Origin: Acanthochromis polyacanthus
Taxonomy: Eukaryota > Chordata > Actinopteri > Pomacentridae
Length of the DNA: 64,000 nt
Reading direction: 5' to 3'
Assembly (NCBI RefSeq): GCF_021347895.1
Contig: NC_067119.1
Location: forward strand, 3,546,534-3,610,533
Part shown: positions 21,284 through 33,700 of the stretch, piece by piece
Numbering within the stretch: position 1 is the first letter of the stretch
Layout of the letters: each line of letters starts with the position of its first letter
The notes under the pieces: generated by a model
What the model was told of the DNA's origin: nothing
What the model saw: only the letters and a program-made list of their open reading frames with translations
The model's database searches: none
Program-made: the position numbers and the translations under genes

Positions 21284-21772
21284 TCACGGCTCTCCGTTAG
21301 CGCTGCCCTGCATGGTGACGGTGGTTCTGACGGGCCTGAAGCCTCGGTACCGTCCGTCCGGACTCGGATATTCCTCCCGGATTCTCTGGATGCAGCAGCT
21401 GGGGACGGCCGGGTGGCAGCCGGCGGGCGGCGACCCAAACCTCCAACTGATGAACTGCTGGTAGGCGCAGTGATGCAGGGCGGCGGTCCAGACCCGGTCC
21501 AGCAGCGTCAGGGGGTCCCGGTACGGCAGGACGGCCTCCAGCAGGGGGCGCCGCAGAACCAGCTGATGGAACAGCGGAGACGAGGAGATGCAGCCGCCGG
21601 AGCTCCGCCTGCAGCACAACTGTTCCTGAGGGAGGGAGGCAGGAACGCAGCGGTCGCATTTACACCAGCAGGGAGCAGCGGGTCGGGGGTTCTGGTCAGC
21701 TTTACGGTCCTGGTCCTGGTCCATACGGGGCTGCAGGAGGCAGAGGACGGCTCTCAGGTGTCCTGGATCCTC
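21284..21772 (-). CDS. p2rx7: P2X7-like terminal exon (cytoplasmic ballast domain)
   Basis: The exon begins after TTTCTGTCCCACCAG at 21772 and ends with the TGA at 21286-21284 (162 codons plus stop). It shows the Cys-rich signature of the P2X7 C-terminus: CWCKCDRCVPASLPQEQLCC, then SSPLFHQLVLRRPLLEAVL, HHCAYQQFISWRFGS and LPSCCIQRIREEYPSPDGRY. In P2X7 this ballast domain binds zinc and guanine nucleotide below the membrane. The frame is fully open, with the cysteines retained, so this part looks preserved. It joins in phase 0 with the exon ending at 22562. Confidence 0.88.
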   Translation of the reverse strand, partial: EDPGHLRAVLCLLQPRMDQDQDRKADQNPRPAAPCWCKCDRCVPASLPQEQLCCRRSSGGCISSSPLFHQLVLRRPLLEAVLPYRDPLTLLDRVWTAALHHCAYQQFISWRFGSPPAGCHPAVPSCCIQRIREEYPSPDGRYRGFRPVRTTVTMQGSANGEP

Positions 21773-21984
21773 CTGGTGGGACAGAAACAGCTCTTTAAGA
21801 ACTTTATTCATCCTCAGAGTGAGAATTTAAACACAAACGCAGCTCAGATTTAACTAAAACAGCAGAAAGTAAAAAATAATTCACTGAAATCCATTTAAAA
21901 TAATAAATAAACGTGATACTGACTGACATGTTTGTTCTCATTGTTTGCTTTGTAAATTAGACAGATAATTAAATGAAAGATAAA

Positions 21985-22215
21985 CTGCGAGCTGTGCTGA
22001 ATAAACCATTGGAAAGCTTCTGCAGTAATCCTCCTGTTGTCCTCATTTATGGGCACCAAAAAATATTGTTTCCTTGTCTGAAAATAATCCAAAAATTCAG
22101 CAAAACAAAAAACAAAAACTGCCAAACCTTCAGGAAGAAAATTCCAACAATTGCTTAAAAGTTTCCCTGAAAAGTTTGATTTAAAAAAATCCCCCACATT
22201 TGGCAAGAAAATTCT
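21985..22215 (-). repeat. Dispersed low-complexity repeat, also in gstt intron 4
   Basis: On the minus strand this resembles the stretch found at about 28850-29040, 39560-39740 and 48590-48790 (AACTT..GGAATT, TTTGCAGATTTTTTGGAC, CAGACAAG...GTGACTGTAAATGAAGAC). It is therefore an interspersed repeat rather than p2rx7 sequence. It lies between the last two p2rx7 exons. Confidence 0.6.
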
Positions 22216-22561
22216 TTAAAAAATGAGTAAAAATCTTCCAAAAAAATTCCTAAAAATATCTAAAGTGATTCCATAATTATCAGTAAAACTAATATTTTCT
22301 TTAACAACAGTCACAAAAGAAAATCAACTAAAATCCAGCGAAATTCACCGGATTTTGGTTGATTTTGTTGTGAATGTTGTTAAAGAAAGAACATTTATTG
22401 TTGAGTTGGACAAGTTTGAGGTGATCGTACAAATGAAAAATACTGAAAACGAGACTTGGAGATTCTCAGGCGGCTTCTGAAGCTTCTTTTTGTCTTCGCT
22501 CTCTAGTTTTTGTGGCTTTATTTTCGGTGGGTTTTTGCGGTAAACCGGATCTCGTCTTTAC

Positions 22562-22669
22562 CCGTCGAGGCAGAACCGACATGGGCTTGACGTCCTGTAA
22601 GCTTTTCTTCTGGGATCTCTTCACCAGTCGGAGGTCGTTCTCGTCCACGTAGGAAACGCACAGGATGAC
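22562..22669 (-). CDS. p2rx7: P2X7-like exon 12 equivalent
   Basis: Borders are GTGTTTCAG before 22669 and GTAAAG after 22562 (108 nt, phase 0 at both ends). It reads VILCVSYVDENDLRLV and KKSLQDVKPMSVLPRR, corresponding to the KYVSFVDESH...SLQDVKG region of P2X7. Reading past the donor soon meets a stop, supporting the splice. Confidence 0.82.
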
Positions 22670-22747
22670 CTGAAACACGGGAACACATCAGACTTGTTGA
22701 AGCACCAAACGTGTGTCTGCTGAGCGTCACATCGAGCCTCTGGTCAC

Positions 22748-22851
22748 CTTCTGCCGGTCCTGGATGTCCTCCACCTTCCTCTCTGAGTAGTTCTGTCCGA
22801 CCTCTGCAGAGTAGCAGCTGGTTCCGATCAGCTTGTCGATCAGCACCATTT
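22748..22851 (-). CDS. p2rx7: P2X7-like exon 11 equivalent (post-TM2 segment)
   Basis: Borders are GGACAG before and GTGACC after. It reads MVLIDKLIGTSCYSAEVGQN and YSERKVEDIQDRQK, aligning with the FIDFLIDTYSSN...NEYYYRKK part of P2X7 just after TM2. It keeps only the last residues of TM2, and fewer cysteines than the mammalian Cys-anchor region. Confidence 0.7.
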
Positions 22852-23108
22852 CTGTCCTCCTATTGCACCATTTCTGCAGTTTTCAACTCGTTTCTGACAC
22901 ATTTTCATTGTTTATCTGCTGTCTTTGTCTTGTTTTGAAACTATTCTTGTCTTTGCCCCATTTTAGTCTCACTTTCCCAACATTTTATTGTTATATTTGT
23001 GCCGGTTTTGTCTTGTCTTGCTTTGTCTTTGTGTCTCATCGTGTTTTATTGGTTACTTTTCTGATAATTCCTGTAATAATCTCCACCGTCCACCTCTGAC
23101 CTTCTCAC

Positions 23109-23245
23109 CTGAAGTTGAGTCCTGGATAAAGCGTTCTGTTGCTTTCTTTCTCGTCCAGACGTCTGAAGGAGTATCTGGGGAGGCAGCGATGCATCAGCGG
23201 GTCCGGGTTACAGTCCCACTTGATCTGGATGCAGATGACGCCCCC
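23109..23245 (-). CDS. p2rx7: P2X-type exon 8 equivalent (ectodomain)
   Basis: 137 nt between CGACCACAG and GTGAGAAG. It reads GGVICIQIKWDCNPDPLMHR, CLPRYSFRRLDEKESNRTLY and PGLNFR. This carries the P2X-invariant WDC..D, the disulphide Cys pair and the NFR ATP-binding motif (SFRRLD..NFR). It fits P2X4 and P2X7 equally by itself; the downstream ballast exon decides for P2X7. Confidence 0.85.
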
Positions 23246-23399
23246 CTGTGGTCGACAGAGGGAACCACAAGACAGTCGGGTAAGAAAAACTTGGCAGAGG
23301 GAAACCCAGAAGAAGCTTTTTGTTTCAGTCCAGAATCCAGACTGAGGTCAGCTTTTGTTGAATTCAGTGTTTAGTTTTTAATTCAATGGGACTTTGATC

Positions 23400-23830
23400 T
23401 TCAGCTCCGCCACATTTAAGACGGAAATATTGAATAAAAACAGGACAAAGAGAGCACAAAAGAAAGAATAAAATAGGCAAAAAACATGAGAAAAAAGAGC
23501 ACAAACAAAAATAAAATGTTGCAAAAACAGACAAAAAGCTACATAAAAGACAAAAACTGTTTCAAAACAGGATGAAAAAGCAAAGCGACAGGATGCAAAA
23601 ACAACAATAAAATGCTGCAAAAACGAGGTAAAAACAAGAGCGACAAAAACAGTTTCTGAACAAAATGGTGCAAAAATAAGATAAAATAGTTCAACAACAA
23701 GATCTATTAAAAAAAAGCGTTAAAATAGCACAAAACAAAGAATGAAACTTTGCAAAAATGTAGTAAAGCTGTTTCAAAACAACCACAATGTTGCAAACAC
23801 AAAACTAAAATTCTACAAAAACCAAACTAA
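23400..23830. repeat. Degenerate minisatellite (GCAAAAACA.AATAAAATG family), left block
   Basis: Units like TGCAAAAACAGGATAAAATG recur at about 20-30 bp. The same family resumes at 25560 after the Tc1-like element, which therefore inserted into the array. Confidence 0.75.
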
Positions 23831-23909
23831 CAGGAGGCGGTAATGGAAAATAACTAATGCAGTCGCTAAACTTCAAGAGCGCCTCACTCCACCACATTTC
23901 AGAGGTATA

Positions 23910-25542
<1,633 letters not shown>

Positions 25543-25559
25543 TAAATGTTGGACCAGAA

Positions 25560-25975
25560 TGGTGCAAAACCAGCAACAAAAGGGTGCAAAAATACGATAA
25601 AATGGCCCAAAAACAAGCTTGCAAAAACAGAAGTAAAACTGCGTTGCAAAAACATGGCATAAACTTTGTAAAAACAAAACAAAAACGATGCAACAACTGC
25701 ATAACAACACAATAAAAAAGGTGCAAAAAAAACCAGCCACAAAGACGGGCAAAAAATGGTGAACACCTGTGGAAAAACAGAACGAAGACGCAAAAACACG
25801 AATAAAATCGAGCAAAAATTGCAGAAACGACGAGGCAAAAATGATGCAAAAATAAAACGCTCCAAAAACAGGCTTGCAAAAACAGAAATAAAATTGTGCA
25901 AAAGCAAGTTAAAAAAATGCAGCAAAACCAAGAATAAAATGGTGCAAAAACAGCTGCAAGGAAGGGCAAAAGGTG
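25560..25975. repeat. Degenerate minisatellite (GCAAAAACA family), right block
   Basis: Continues the array at 23400-23830. Its minus-strand translation produces the Phe/Leu/Cys-rich open frames here, which are rejected. Confidence 0.75.
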
Positions 25976-26080
25976 CTTAAAGGTGCTTATCGCTTTTCTT
26001 TAACAGAAACACAACTTTAACAGCGTACAACTTCTGCAGCCAGAGCTGAGTAATCGTGTGAAGCAGCTTCTCCTTCTGAC

Positions 26081-26161
26081 CTGATGAAGTTGAATGCCTG
26101 GAACCGGATGTTGTTCTTGATGAGGACGGTGAAGTTCTCAGCTGCTGCCAACACAGCGGGT
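26081..26161 (-). CDS. p2rx7: P2X-type exon 6 equivalent (ectodomain)
   Basis: 81 nt between TGTGGCTGCAG and GTCAGAAG. It reads PAVLAAAENFTVLIKNNIRF and QAFNFIR, matching the invariant ENFT(V/L)(L/F)IKN(N/S)I segment of P2X receptors. The frame is open and the phase fits the family exon layout, but the next exon of the family is not found before 23245. Confidence 0.82.
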
Positions 26162-26365
26162 CTGCAGCCACAAAGTAAATATAATCATGAGATTACTAGC
26201 AGGAAACAGACGATTATAAACACCATCAGATACACAACGGCTCAGTGCTGCCACCTGGTGACCAGAGTCTGGACCAACAGCCGACGTTAAACCACCAGAA
26301 TAAGTTGCTTTAATGCTCAGAAATCACTTTGTTCTTGTGTTTAGTCTGAATAGTCTGGGTGGTTG

Positions 26366-27037
26366 ATGGCACTCATTGATGTTGATGTAGTTTCCAGACC
26401 TACCAGCAGGGACGATGAGGGTTATGATGAGGGTGCAACTGACAAATTCTCCACACCAGTTGTAGCGTTCAGATCTCGAGAGTCTCGAAAGTCTCTCGAA
26501 AGTTTGGTGTCAGTCCATGAAGAGTCTGAGCCCCATAAGAGATCCTCTTATGAGGACCCAACGACTGAACTGGTCGCTGCTCCAGAACTCGTCGCTTCTG
26601 CTAAACCTCAGGTCGGAACAACACTTGAGAGTTCCCACCAAAACATGGATGCCGTCAGTACTCTGCTGATGAAGGTGATATCAAAATCCATACATAAATC
26701 CTGGGTGTTGTTCACCACACAGGACATCCAAGACTGACTGTTGGGCCTGCTGGACGACATCCACATGTCACCGAAACAAATAACTGAAATAACCCAGAAG
26801 ATGGACAAAATGTCGAAGGCCATGTCGAAGGACCTTCACAAGATGTTTGGCTCTGCAGAAAAGCTGCTGGAGGCAGCGATGAATGTATAAGATCCATCTT
26901 TTGATGAAGCTGTGGTGATGGCTTTGAACATTAATTTAAAAATCACTCCTCGACCAAACAATTTGAAGTCTGGAGTCGCCAAGTTCTTCTCAGTGGTGAG
27001 AAGAGCCTTCACCAAACCCTTAAAGCCACGAACCTAG
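26366..27037 (+). pseudogene. Decayed open frame of unknown family
   Basis: One plus frame runs from the ATG at 26366 to a TAG near 27037, interrupted by TGA at about 26735 and TAA at about 26888. The translated sequence stays protein-like on both sides of the stops: EESEPHKRSSYEDPTTELV early, then LLGLLDDIHMSPKQITEITQ, HKMFGSAEKLLEAAMNV and, after the second stop, DPSFDEAVVMALNINLKITP and VAKFFSVVRRAFTKPLK. The single uninterrupted frame without introns suggests a retrocopy or a multi-copy repeat gene. I do not recognise the family. It lies between the p2rx7 remnant and the gstt array. Confidence 0.5.
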
Positions 27038-27400
27038 ATCAGAATTTTCGCACTTTGAAATTTTTTTTTCTACTTTTAGCGTTCGTTGACCTTGAAGGAA
27101 GGTCAACATTCTTTCACTTTCTTTTTTCTTTCACTTTCTTTTTCCATACTTTTATTGCTCCACTTGTGATATTTTCTCACTCTTTGTCCTTATTCTTCCT
27201 TCCAGACCTTTTTTTATAAACCTTTTTTGATAAAAATAACGACCCCTTCTGCCTCCTCTCTCCTCACCTCTTCAACCTGTCACCATCATCCTCTCTATTT
27301 CTTCCCTTTCCTTCCATCTTTTCCTTTCTCTACTACTCTCTTTCTATTCCTCCTTTCCTTTTCTTTCCTTTCCTCTCCTGTCGTGTGTCATGTCTGTTCT
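27038..27400. repeat. Pyrimidine-rich spacer, start of gstt unit 1
   Basis: A C/T-rich stretch (CCTTTCC.., TTTTCCTTTCTC..). The segment TACTTTTATTGCTCCACTTG at about 27147 recurs before each later gstt unit (split at 36555-37630, whole at 44533), so it marks the duplication border. Confidence 0.6.
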
Positions 27401-27779
27401 TAAATAATAACATTTCCTTTTTCCCCAACAAAAAATGTTCAAAAATTTCCCAAAAATGTGGAAAATGTGGACGTCACAAGTTTCACTGAATTTACTTTTT
27501 TTCCACATTTTCAAACTTTAAAACGGGTCAGTTTGACCCGCAGGACGACACGAGGGTTAATGTTAATACGGTGCTGAAAAAAATAAAGTCCCACAGTTTA
27601 GATTTAGCAAATTTATAGATTTTATTGCACGAAAAAAAGATTTTTTTAGCTGTTGGTGAATGAAAAAGTCAGATCAGATAACCACATACGGAAACTTGTA
27701 CATTATTTCTCGGCAAGAATTTTGCAGATCAGGTGAAGCGTGGAACACGTGAAGCTGTGTTTTCCGTGTCCAAACCTCC

Positions 27780-30700
27780 TCAGCCGAACATCTTCTTCAT
27801 CCTGGCTTTGAGCATGTCCAGGCCTTTGAGCGCCTTCAATTTCGGCGCCAGGTTGCTGGGCGTTCTCACAGCGTCGTGGGATTCGTCAAAGAGCTTCTCT
27901 CCGATCTCCTTCCTCACTCGATCCCTCCAGGCCTGCAGCTTCGGAAAGTCTTCAAACAAGTCCACACCGGTTCCGAAGGGCTGCAGGACAAACACAGCGT
28001 TCAGGCAAAGTCTGCAGCTGAATGTGGATTAAAAGTCAAAGCCAGGGTTTAGGGTCTCTGATGGGTCAGTTCGGGTCGAATTGGACGGGATTCAAGAAAT
28101 CGTCTCAGATTTTGCTCAAGCTTCATGAATGTGGTCACTGGGGTCACAAACGTTTGGATGAATTTTGACAGTTTCATATGTGGTCCCACCTGTTAAATTC
28201 TCTAAGAAGCCATTTTAAAAGGTTCAGTATCTCCAGGTATAAGACTCCCACAGCCTTGAAATGTGGTGAGGACACATAAAGAATAGTTTCCAGCAGATTG
28301 AAATGATTAAATGGCTCCACCAGAGGATACATCTTTAATTATTACCCCTTGAAAATGGAATAAGGTTGGTTTTGAGCCCCACAAAGTTCCTGGCAAGACA
28401 AGGTTTTGACACAGAAATGCTAGTTTGGACATTCTGTGTGTCAATGTGGACATTTACATTTTGGGAGCCATTTTGAACTGATTTTAAGTTATGATAGACA
28501 ATCTTTTGAAAAAGTTGGGCAAAATCTTTAATTATTACCCCTTGAAAATGGAATAAGGTTGGTTTTGAGCCCCACAAAGTTCCTGGCAAGACAAGGTTTT
28601 GACACAAAAATGCTAATTTGGACATTCTGTGTGTCAATATGGACATTCACATTTTTGAACTGATTTTAAGTTATGATAGACAATCTTTTGAAATTTTTGG
28701 GCAAAATCTTTAATTATTTGCTCTCAAAAAGGAAAAAAAATGCACAAAAAAAACCCTTTAAACATGGGTGACATTATGGTACCAGAAAGTTCCTGAAAGT
28801 GTTTATATGTTGATGGATCCATATTTCAAATTTGGGGGATTTTTTAAAATAAAACATTTAAGGGAAACTTAAGGAATTACTGGAATTTTGTTCCTGAAGT
28901 TTTTGCAAATTTTCAGAAATTTGGGGAATTTTTTTGCAGATTTTTTGGACTTTTTTCAGACAAGTTTCAGACCATATTTTTTCGTGACCGTAAATGAAGA
29001 CAAGAGGAGAGTTAATCATCTCAAATTAGGAGGTTACATGGAAGCAAAAATCTATTTTTGAGTAAAAAAGTTTTTTTTAGCATATCTGACTTATTTTAAG
29101 AGCCCTAAGCTTGACAATCCTGGTAAAATAAAATACAGCTTAAAATAAGTTTTCCCAGCTAATTTTAAGATCTCAATCTTCTAAATATCACATCTTATTT
29201 CAAGAAATCTTACCGAGCCATTTTTCATCCGTTCTATTGGCAGATTTTCACTGATTTCAAGGTAAAAGTTCCTTGAAATAAGTTTTTTGTCTTGTTTTGA
29301 GAGGAGCACTTTTTCCAGTGCAGCAGTAGTAGCTCCAGCTACTAGAGGTTTTACTTCCCAGTAGCAGTAGAGATCGTAGTATTACTATACTACCTGCATG
29401 ATCCACATTACAGCCACCAGATCGGCCGCAGAGATTTTGTCGCCAATGATGAACGGCTTGTCCTGGAGAAATTTATCCTCCAGCAGCTTCAGCGACTGCT
29501 TCACATCTGCCAAGACCTCGTCCATCTTCTCCTTTGGGACCTCGATGTCCGTGACCACGGTATAAAAAGCCTGACAACAGAGAAAGACTATTTGGTACCA
29601 GAAGAAGCAGGTGATGGTCTAGTGAGGTCCTAGCAACAACCGATGCAACAAGAGAAGCACAATAAGAAAGCAAAGATGGCCGCTGTTCATCCGTTCTCCT
29701 TCAAACAAATGATGAATTATAATTTTTTCAGTTAAAGCAACAGATTTGTTTTTATATTAAGAGGAATATATTATATTATATTAAGAGGAAGCCATTTCCA
29801 CTGCAGTGTTAAAACACACAAAACACTCAAGTTTTAAATTGTTTAAGACAGGTTTTGAGATATTTTTGAGAAGTTTCAAGATATTTTCGTTAGGGCTGGC
29901 CCGAATAGTGGTTTCTGGCCTCCGAATATTCGGACCCTATTAAAGACGAATATCCGAATATTCGTTCCGCCCCGTAACGTCCGACGGGGGGTGGGGGGGG
30001 GGTCCCGTTCGTCTGGTCTCCCTGGTCCAAATTTTGCCTTCGTTTTGTCTTCAGTTGAACTGAACAATTTCCAAACAGCAGAGGTCTTCAGCATCTTGTC
30101 TTGTGTTTAAGCAACGAAGTGAAGCGTGACGTCAGAGTCGGCAGCAACCCGGCCATTTGGGATGAGCCGAAGTGGGCCGAAGGCGAAGGGAAGAGACGAG
30201 CTCCGAATATTTTTGTCTGGGGGAAGGAAGGGGTGATCACATAGACATGTGTTGTGTATATGTCATAGACATATGTGTATATGTTTATGTGATCACACGA
30301 CGAGATGAGCCAAGATGAGCCGATGTGGGCCAAAGGCGGAGGGAAGACAGTAACGCCGCATATTCTTTCCGCCCGAAGGGAGCGGGAGCGGGGGTTGGGG
30401 GGGCAATATCCGGATACCGTCACAGCAAACGAATATTCGGGATATTCGGGTCCAGCCCTAATTTTCGCAAAGTGTAATTTCAGTTGAGTGTTGAGGCATT
30501 TGGGGTCATTTTGGACAAGTCTAGTGTTCCTTTTAAGAAGTTTCAAGATATTTTCCGCACGTTTTGAGTCTTTTTGAAGGTACTTCTTGGTCATTTTTGA
30601 CAAATGTATAGCCTTTTGGGACAAGTTTTGAATCATTTTAGACACTGACTCCAGATCTCAGAACTTCATCAGTCCATGTGTCTAAATGATATTTAGGAGG

Positions 30701-33700
30701 AAAAACACATCTGACTTCTGGTAAAAATTGAAACCAGATCAGATGGTCAGACCAACTTAGAGCAAATTAAAGGTCTTATTTTATTCCTACATTTTGATAA
30801 GAAGCTCTTTCTGCAGCAGTGATTCATTCTCTCTGGTTTTGAGTCCTTTTGGACCAGTTTTCAATAGCTTAGAACCAGTTCTGAGTTATTCTGGAGAACT
30901 TTCAAGATGTTTTTGACAAGGTCTGAATCTGTTTGGACGAAAGTTTTGTCATTTTGAAGATATTTTTGAGTCCTTTCATAAATACTGAAAACAGTCAAAT
31001 GAAGTTTATGGGGTGTTTCATAGTTTATACTTAGGGTAACGCGGGGCTATTCTGGACCCTGCTGCATGAAATGGGCTACCGGGACTGTGTCACAGGGGAT
31101 TTCCCCAGTAAAGTACTGGCATCTTTTCCCCTGTGTATCCTGTAATATGATAACTTAAAGTAATCTAGTTCAGGCATGCACACAGTCCCAGTAGCCCATG
31201 TCATGCAGCAGGGGCCAGAATAGCCCTGCGTTACACTACACCATTTAAGAAGTTTTAAAGGACTCAGTTATTTTTAATCATTTTTAAGTCATTTTGTATG
31301 ATCTACATGTCCTTTTGAACAATAGTGGGTAGTTTTGCACAAGTTTTTGTGAGATTTTTAGGATGACTTTTGTGTCACTTGGAACGAGTTTAAGTAACTG
31401 TCAACAATTTTTGAATAAATCTAACTAAAGAAGGAGAAAACTACAAAAAAAGTGCATTCTGGGTAAACTTTCAATTCTCATGTCAGCATGTGTGGTTGGT
31501 GAGAACGAGTTACAGAATTTAGTTTGACCTACATTTGATGTCATCAATAATCAAACACTGATTACACTGGGTAACAAAAAAAATTTTTTGAAAAATTGTC
31601 TCGAGTTTTTAAACTGATTTAGGGGGATTAATCCAAAAATGACATCCGTTTTACTCTATCAGGTCAGGTTTTGAAGCTATACAAATGACCCAAGTATGCT
31701 GATCATAGAGAATTTTTTCCAGCACATACTTCACAGCATCATATTTCTCCTTCAGTGTAGTTGAGTGAGCAAGAGGCACAGATGCAAATTTGTTACCATT
31801 GTGCGGCAGAACACATTTGAGGGATCGCTTACTGCTATCAATGAACAGTCTCCAATCTGTGGGGTCGTACTTTGGCACCCCTAACTTGTGTAGGAGACCC
31901 GCAATGTCTGAACAATGCACCAAATCATTCTCCTCAGAGAAAAAACAGAGGTATTCAGAGGTGTCTGTTTCTGTAAAATGTTATGCGAGTACTGTCTGCA
32001 AGAAGGTTCTTTTCCTTCAGTCGGGAAGCCAAAAGCTCAGTAGAGGACTTGGACAAGCTTAGATCACGAACTAGATGAATGAATGGACTTGCTCTTATAT
32101 AGCGCTTTACTACTCATCAGAGTACTCAAAGCGCTTACACAACAATTGCTTCCATTCAACCATACGCTCACACATTCACACTCTGGGGTGGACGGAAGCA
32201 TGGCTGCCAATCTGCGCCTACGGCCCCTCCGACCACCACCAACATTCACACGCATTCATACACCAGAGGCAAAATGGGTTAAGTGTCTTGCCCAAGGACA
32301 CAACAGCACATGACTAGGCAAGAGTGGGAATCGAACCACCAAACCTTCGATCATTGGACAACCCACTCTACCACCTGAGCCACAGCCACCCCTGAGCCAC
32401 AGCCGCCCCAGATCATTTAGCTCTATTTGTGTGAAAGGATGTGGAGCATCATCATCAAGAAACACCTGATCCTCTTGATCTTCATGGTCACTAGAGGAAT
32501 CTCCCTCACTAATATCTGGAAGCTCTCCAAAGACAGGTACTGGGATTTCATCACATTGAGCTACAGGACGACGTGCTGATTGAAGATCAGGATATGTAAG
32601 GCTGCCCCTGTTCTTTCTGTTAATCCCAGTTACATCTACAGCACAGAAGTAGCAGTCAGTGACATGGTTTGCTGGTTCTCTCCAAACCATGGGAACTCCA
32701 AACTTTAGACAACTCTTCTTGCCCTTTGTCCATTGACGCAGATACTCAGTACATGCTTTGCACACCATATGTGGGGCCCAGGCTTTATCCTGGTCACCAA
32801 GCTTTATACCAAAATAGGCATTATAGGCACGCTTTACGAAGCTTGTAACAGAGTTCCTGTTAGGTGCCAATGTGTATTCACCACAGATGTAGCAGAATAC
32901 ATCAGGTTGATTTTTGCAAGCTCTTCTGCGAGAAGCCATGGTATTCACCTATGTGCAAAGAATAAAAATAAGTAATTTACTGAAGATATTTCAAGAAACA
33001 AAAACTGGGTATCATCCAAAACAACATACGATAGAGATATACACCAAAAATATAGTGATTGTAAGTTGTAGATGCGTAAACAATAAAGCAATCATACGCA
33101 TATATATAAAGAAAAGGTGAAAAACAACAAATGGTCATAGTTAAAAAAGTTGACCTGATAGAGCAAAACTAATGTTATATTTGGATTCTGCACCCCAAAA
33201 TTATCTTAAAACAGCATTAAAACCTTAGACAATTTTTTTTGTTGTTGACCAGTGTTATTGATGCAGTGAGAGAATAAATTACTACATTATATGAAGCTAT
33301 AAAACTAAAATATGTCATATGTTTGTCTTGTTAAATAAACTCAATAGGTAATTAGTGCTGGAGGGGATTCTGCCTCAGTGTCTATAGCTTGCGATGATTT
33401 AACTTATGCAACTAATTGGTTCAGGGCCAAATAAACAGAGTGAGGTGGAGTGTGTTCAGGAGTCAGACAGATAAAGTTTCAGCTCTGGGGTGAACTCGGG
33501 ACACGAACCCTGAGCAGGAAGACTCTTGAACAGTGCAGTGCGATGTTCATCGGCTGCCAGTTCAAGTATTCGGTGAGACGAGCTCGCTGCTGCAGCTCGG
33601 CCGGACACCAGTGGTCGGGCGCCAAGTGTTTCTGAGCCAGGTACTCAACGATGGCCGCACTGCAACAGACGAGAAGAAACCACCGTTTAAAACACAGCAA

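Larger units (their letters stand above)
31565..33254 (-). mobile_element. CACTA/EnSpm-like element in intron 3 of gstt copy 1, with SINE inside
   Basis: The ends are CACTGG...CCAGTG with longer imperfect inverted similarity (CACTGGGTAACAA / CACTGGTCAACAA), and there is a 3-bp duplication TTA (31562-31564, 33255-33257). Copies 2 and 3 both show the exact empty site CACTGATTATTGATGCAG. A CACTG terminus with a 3-bp duplication is the CACTA/EnSpm hallmark. It encodes a broken minus-strand protein. Superfamily assignment is from the ends only. Confidence 0.82.

Noticed and set aside
28335..28646. 103-codon minus frame in gstt intron 4
   Set aside because: Read-through of the intron's tandem block; the sister copies have different unit numbers, and it is not an exon in the GSTT layout.
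32330..32400. Possible functional tRNA gene because of A and B boxes
   Set aside because: Cloverleaf pairing is not maintained, and the boxes are followed by a SINE core and LINE-like tail.
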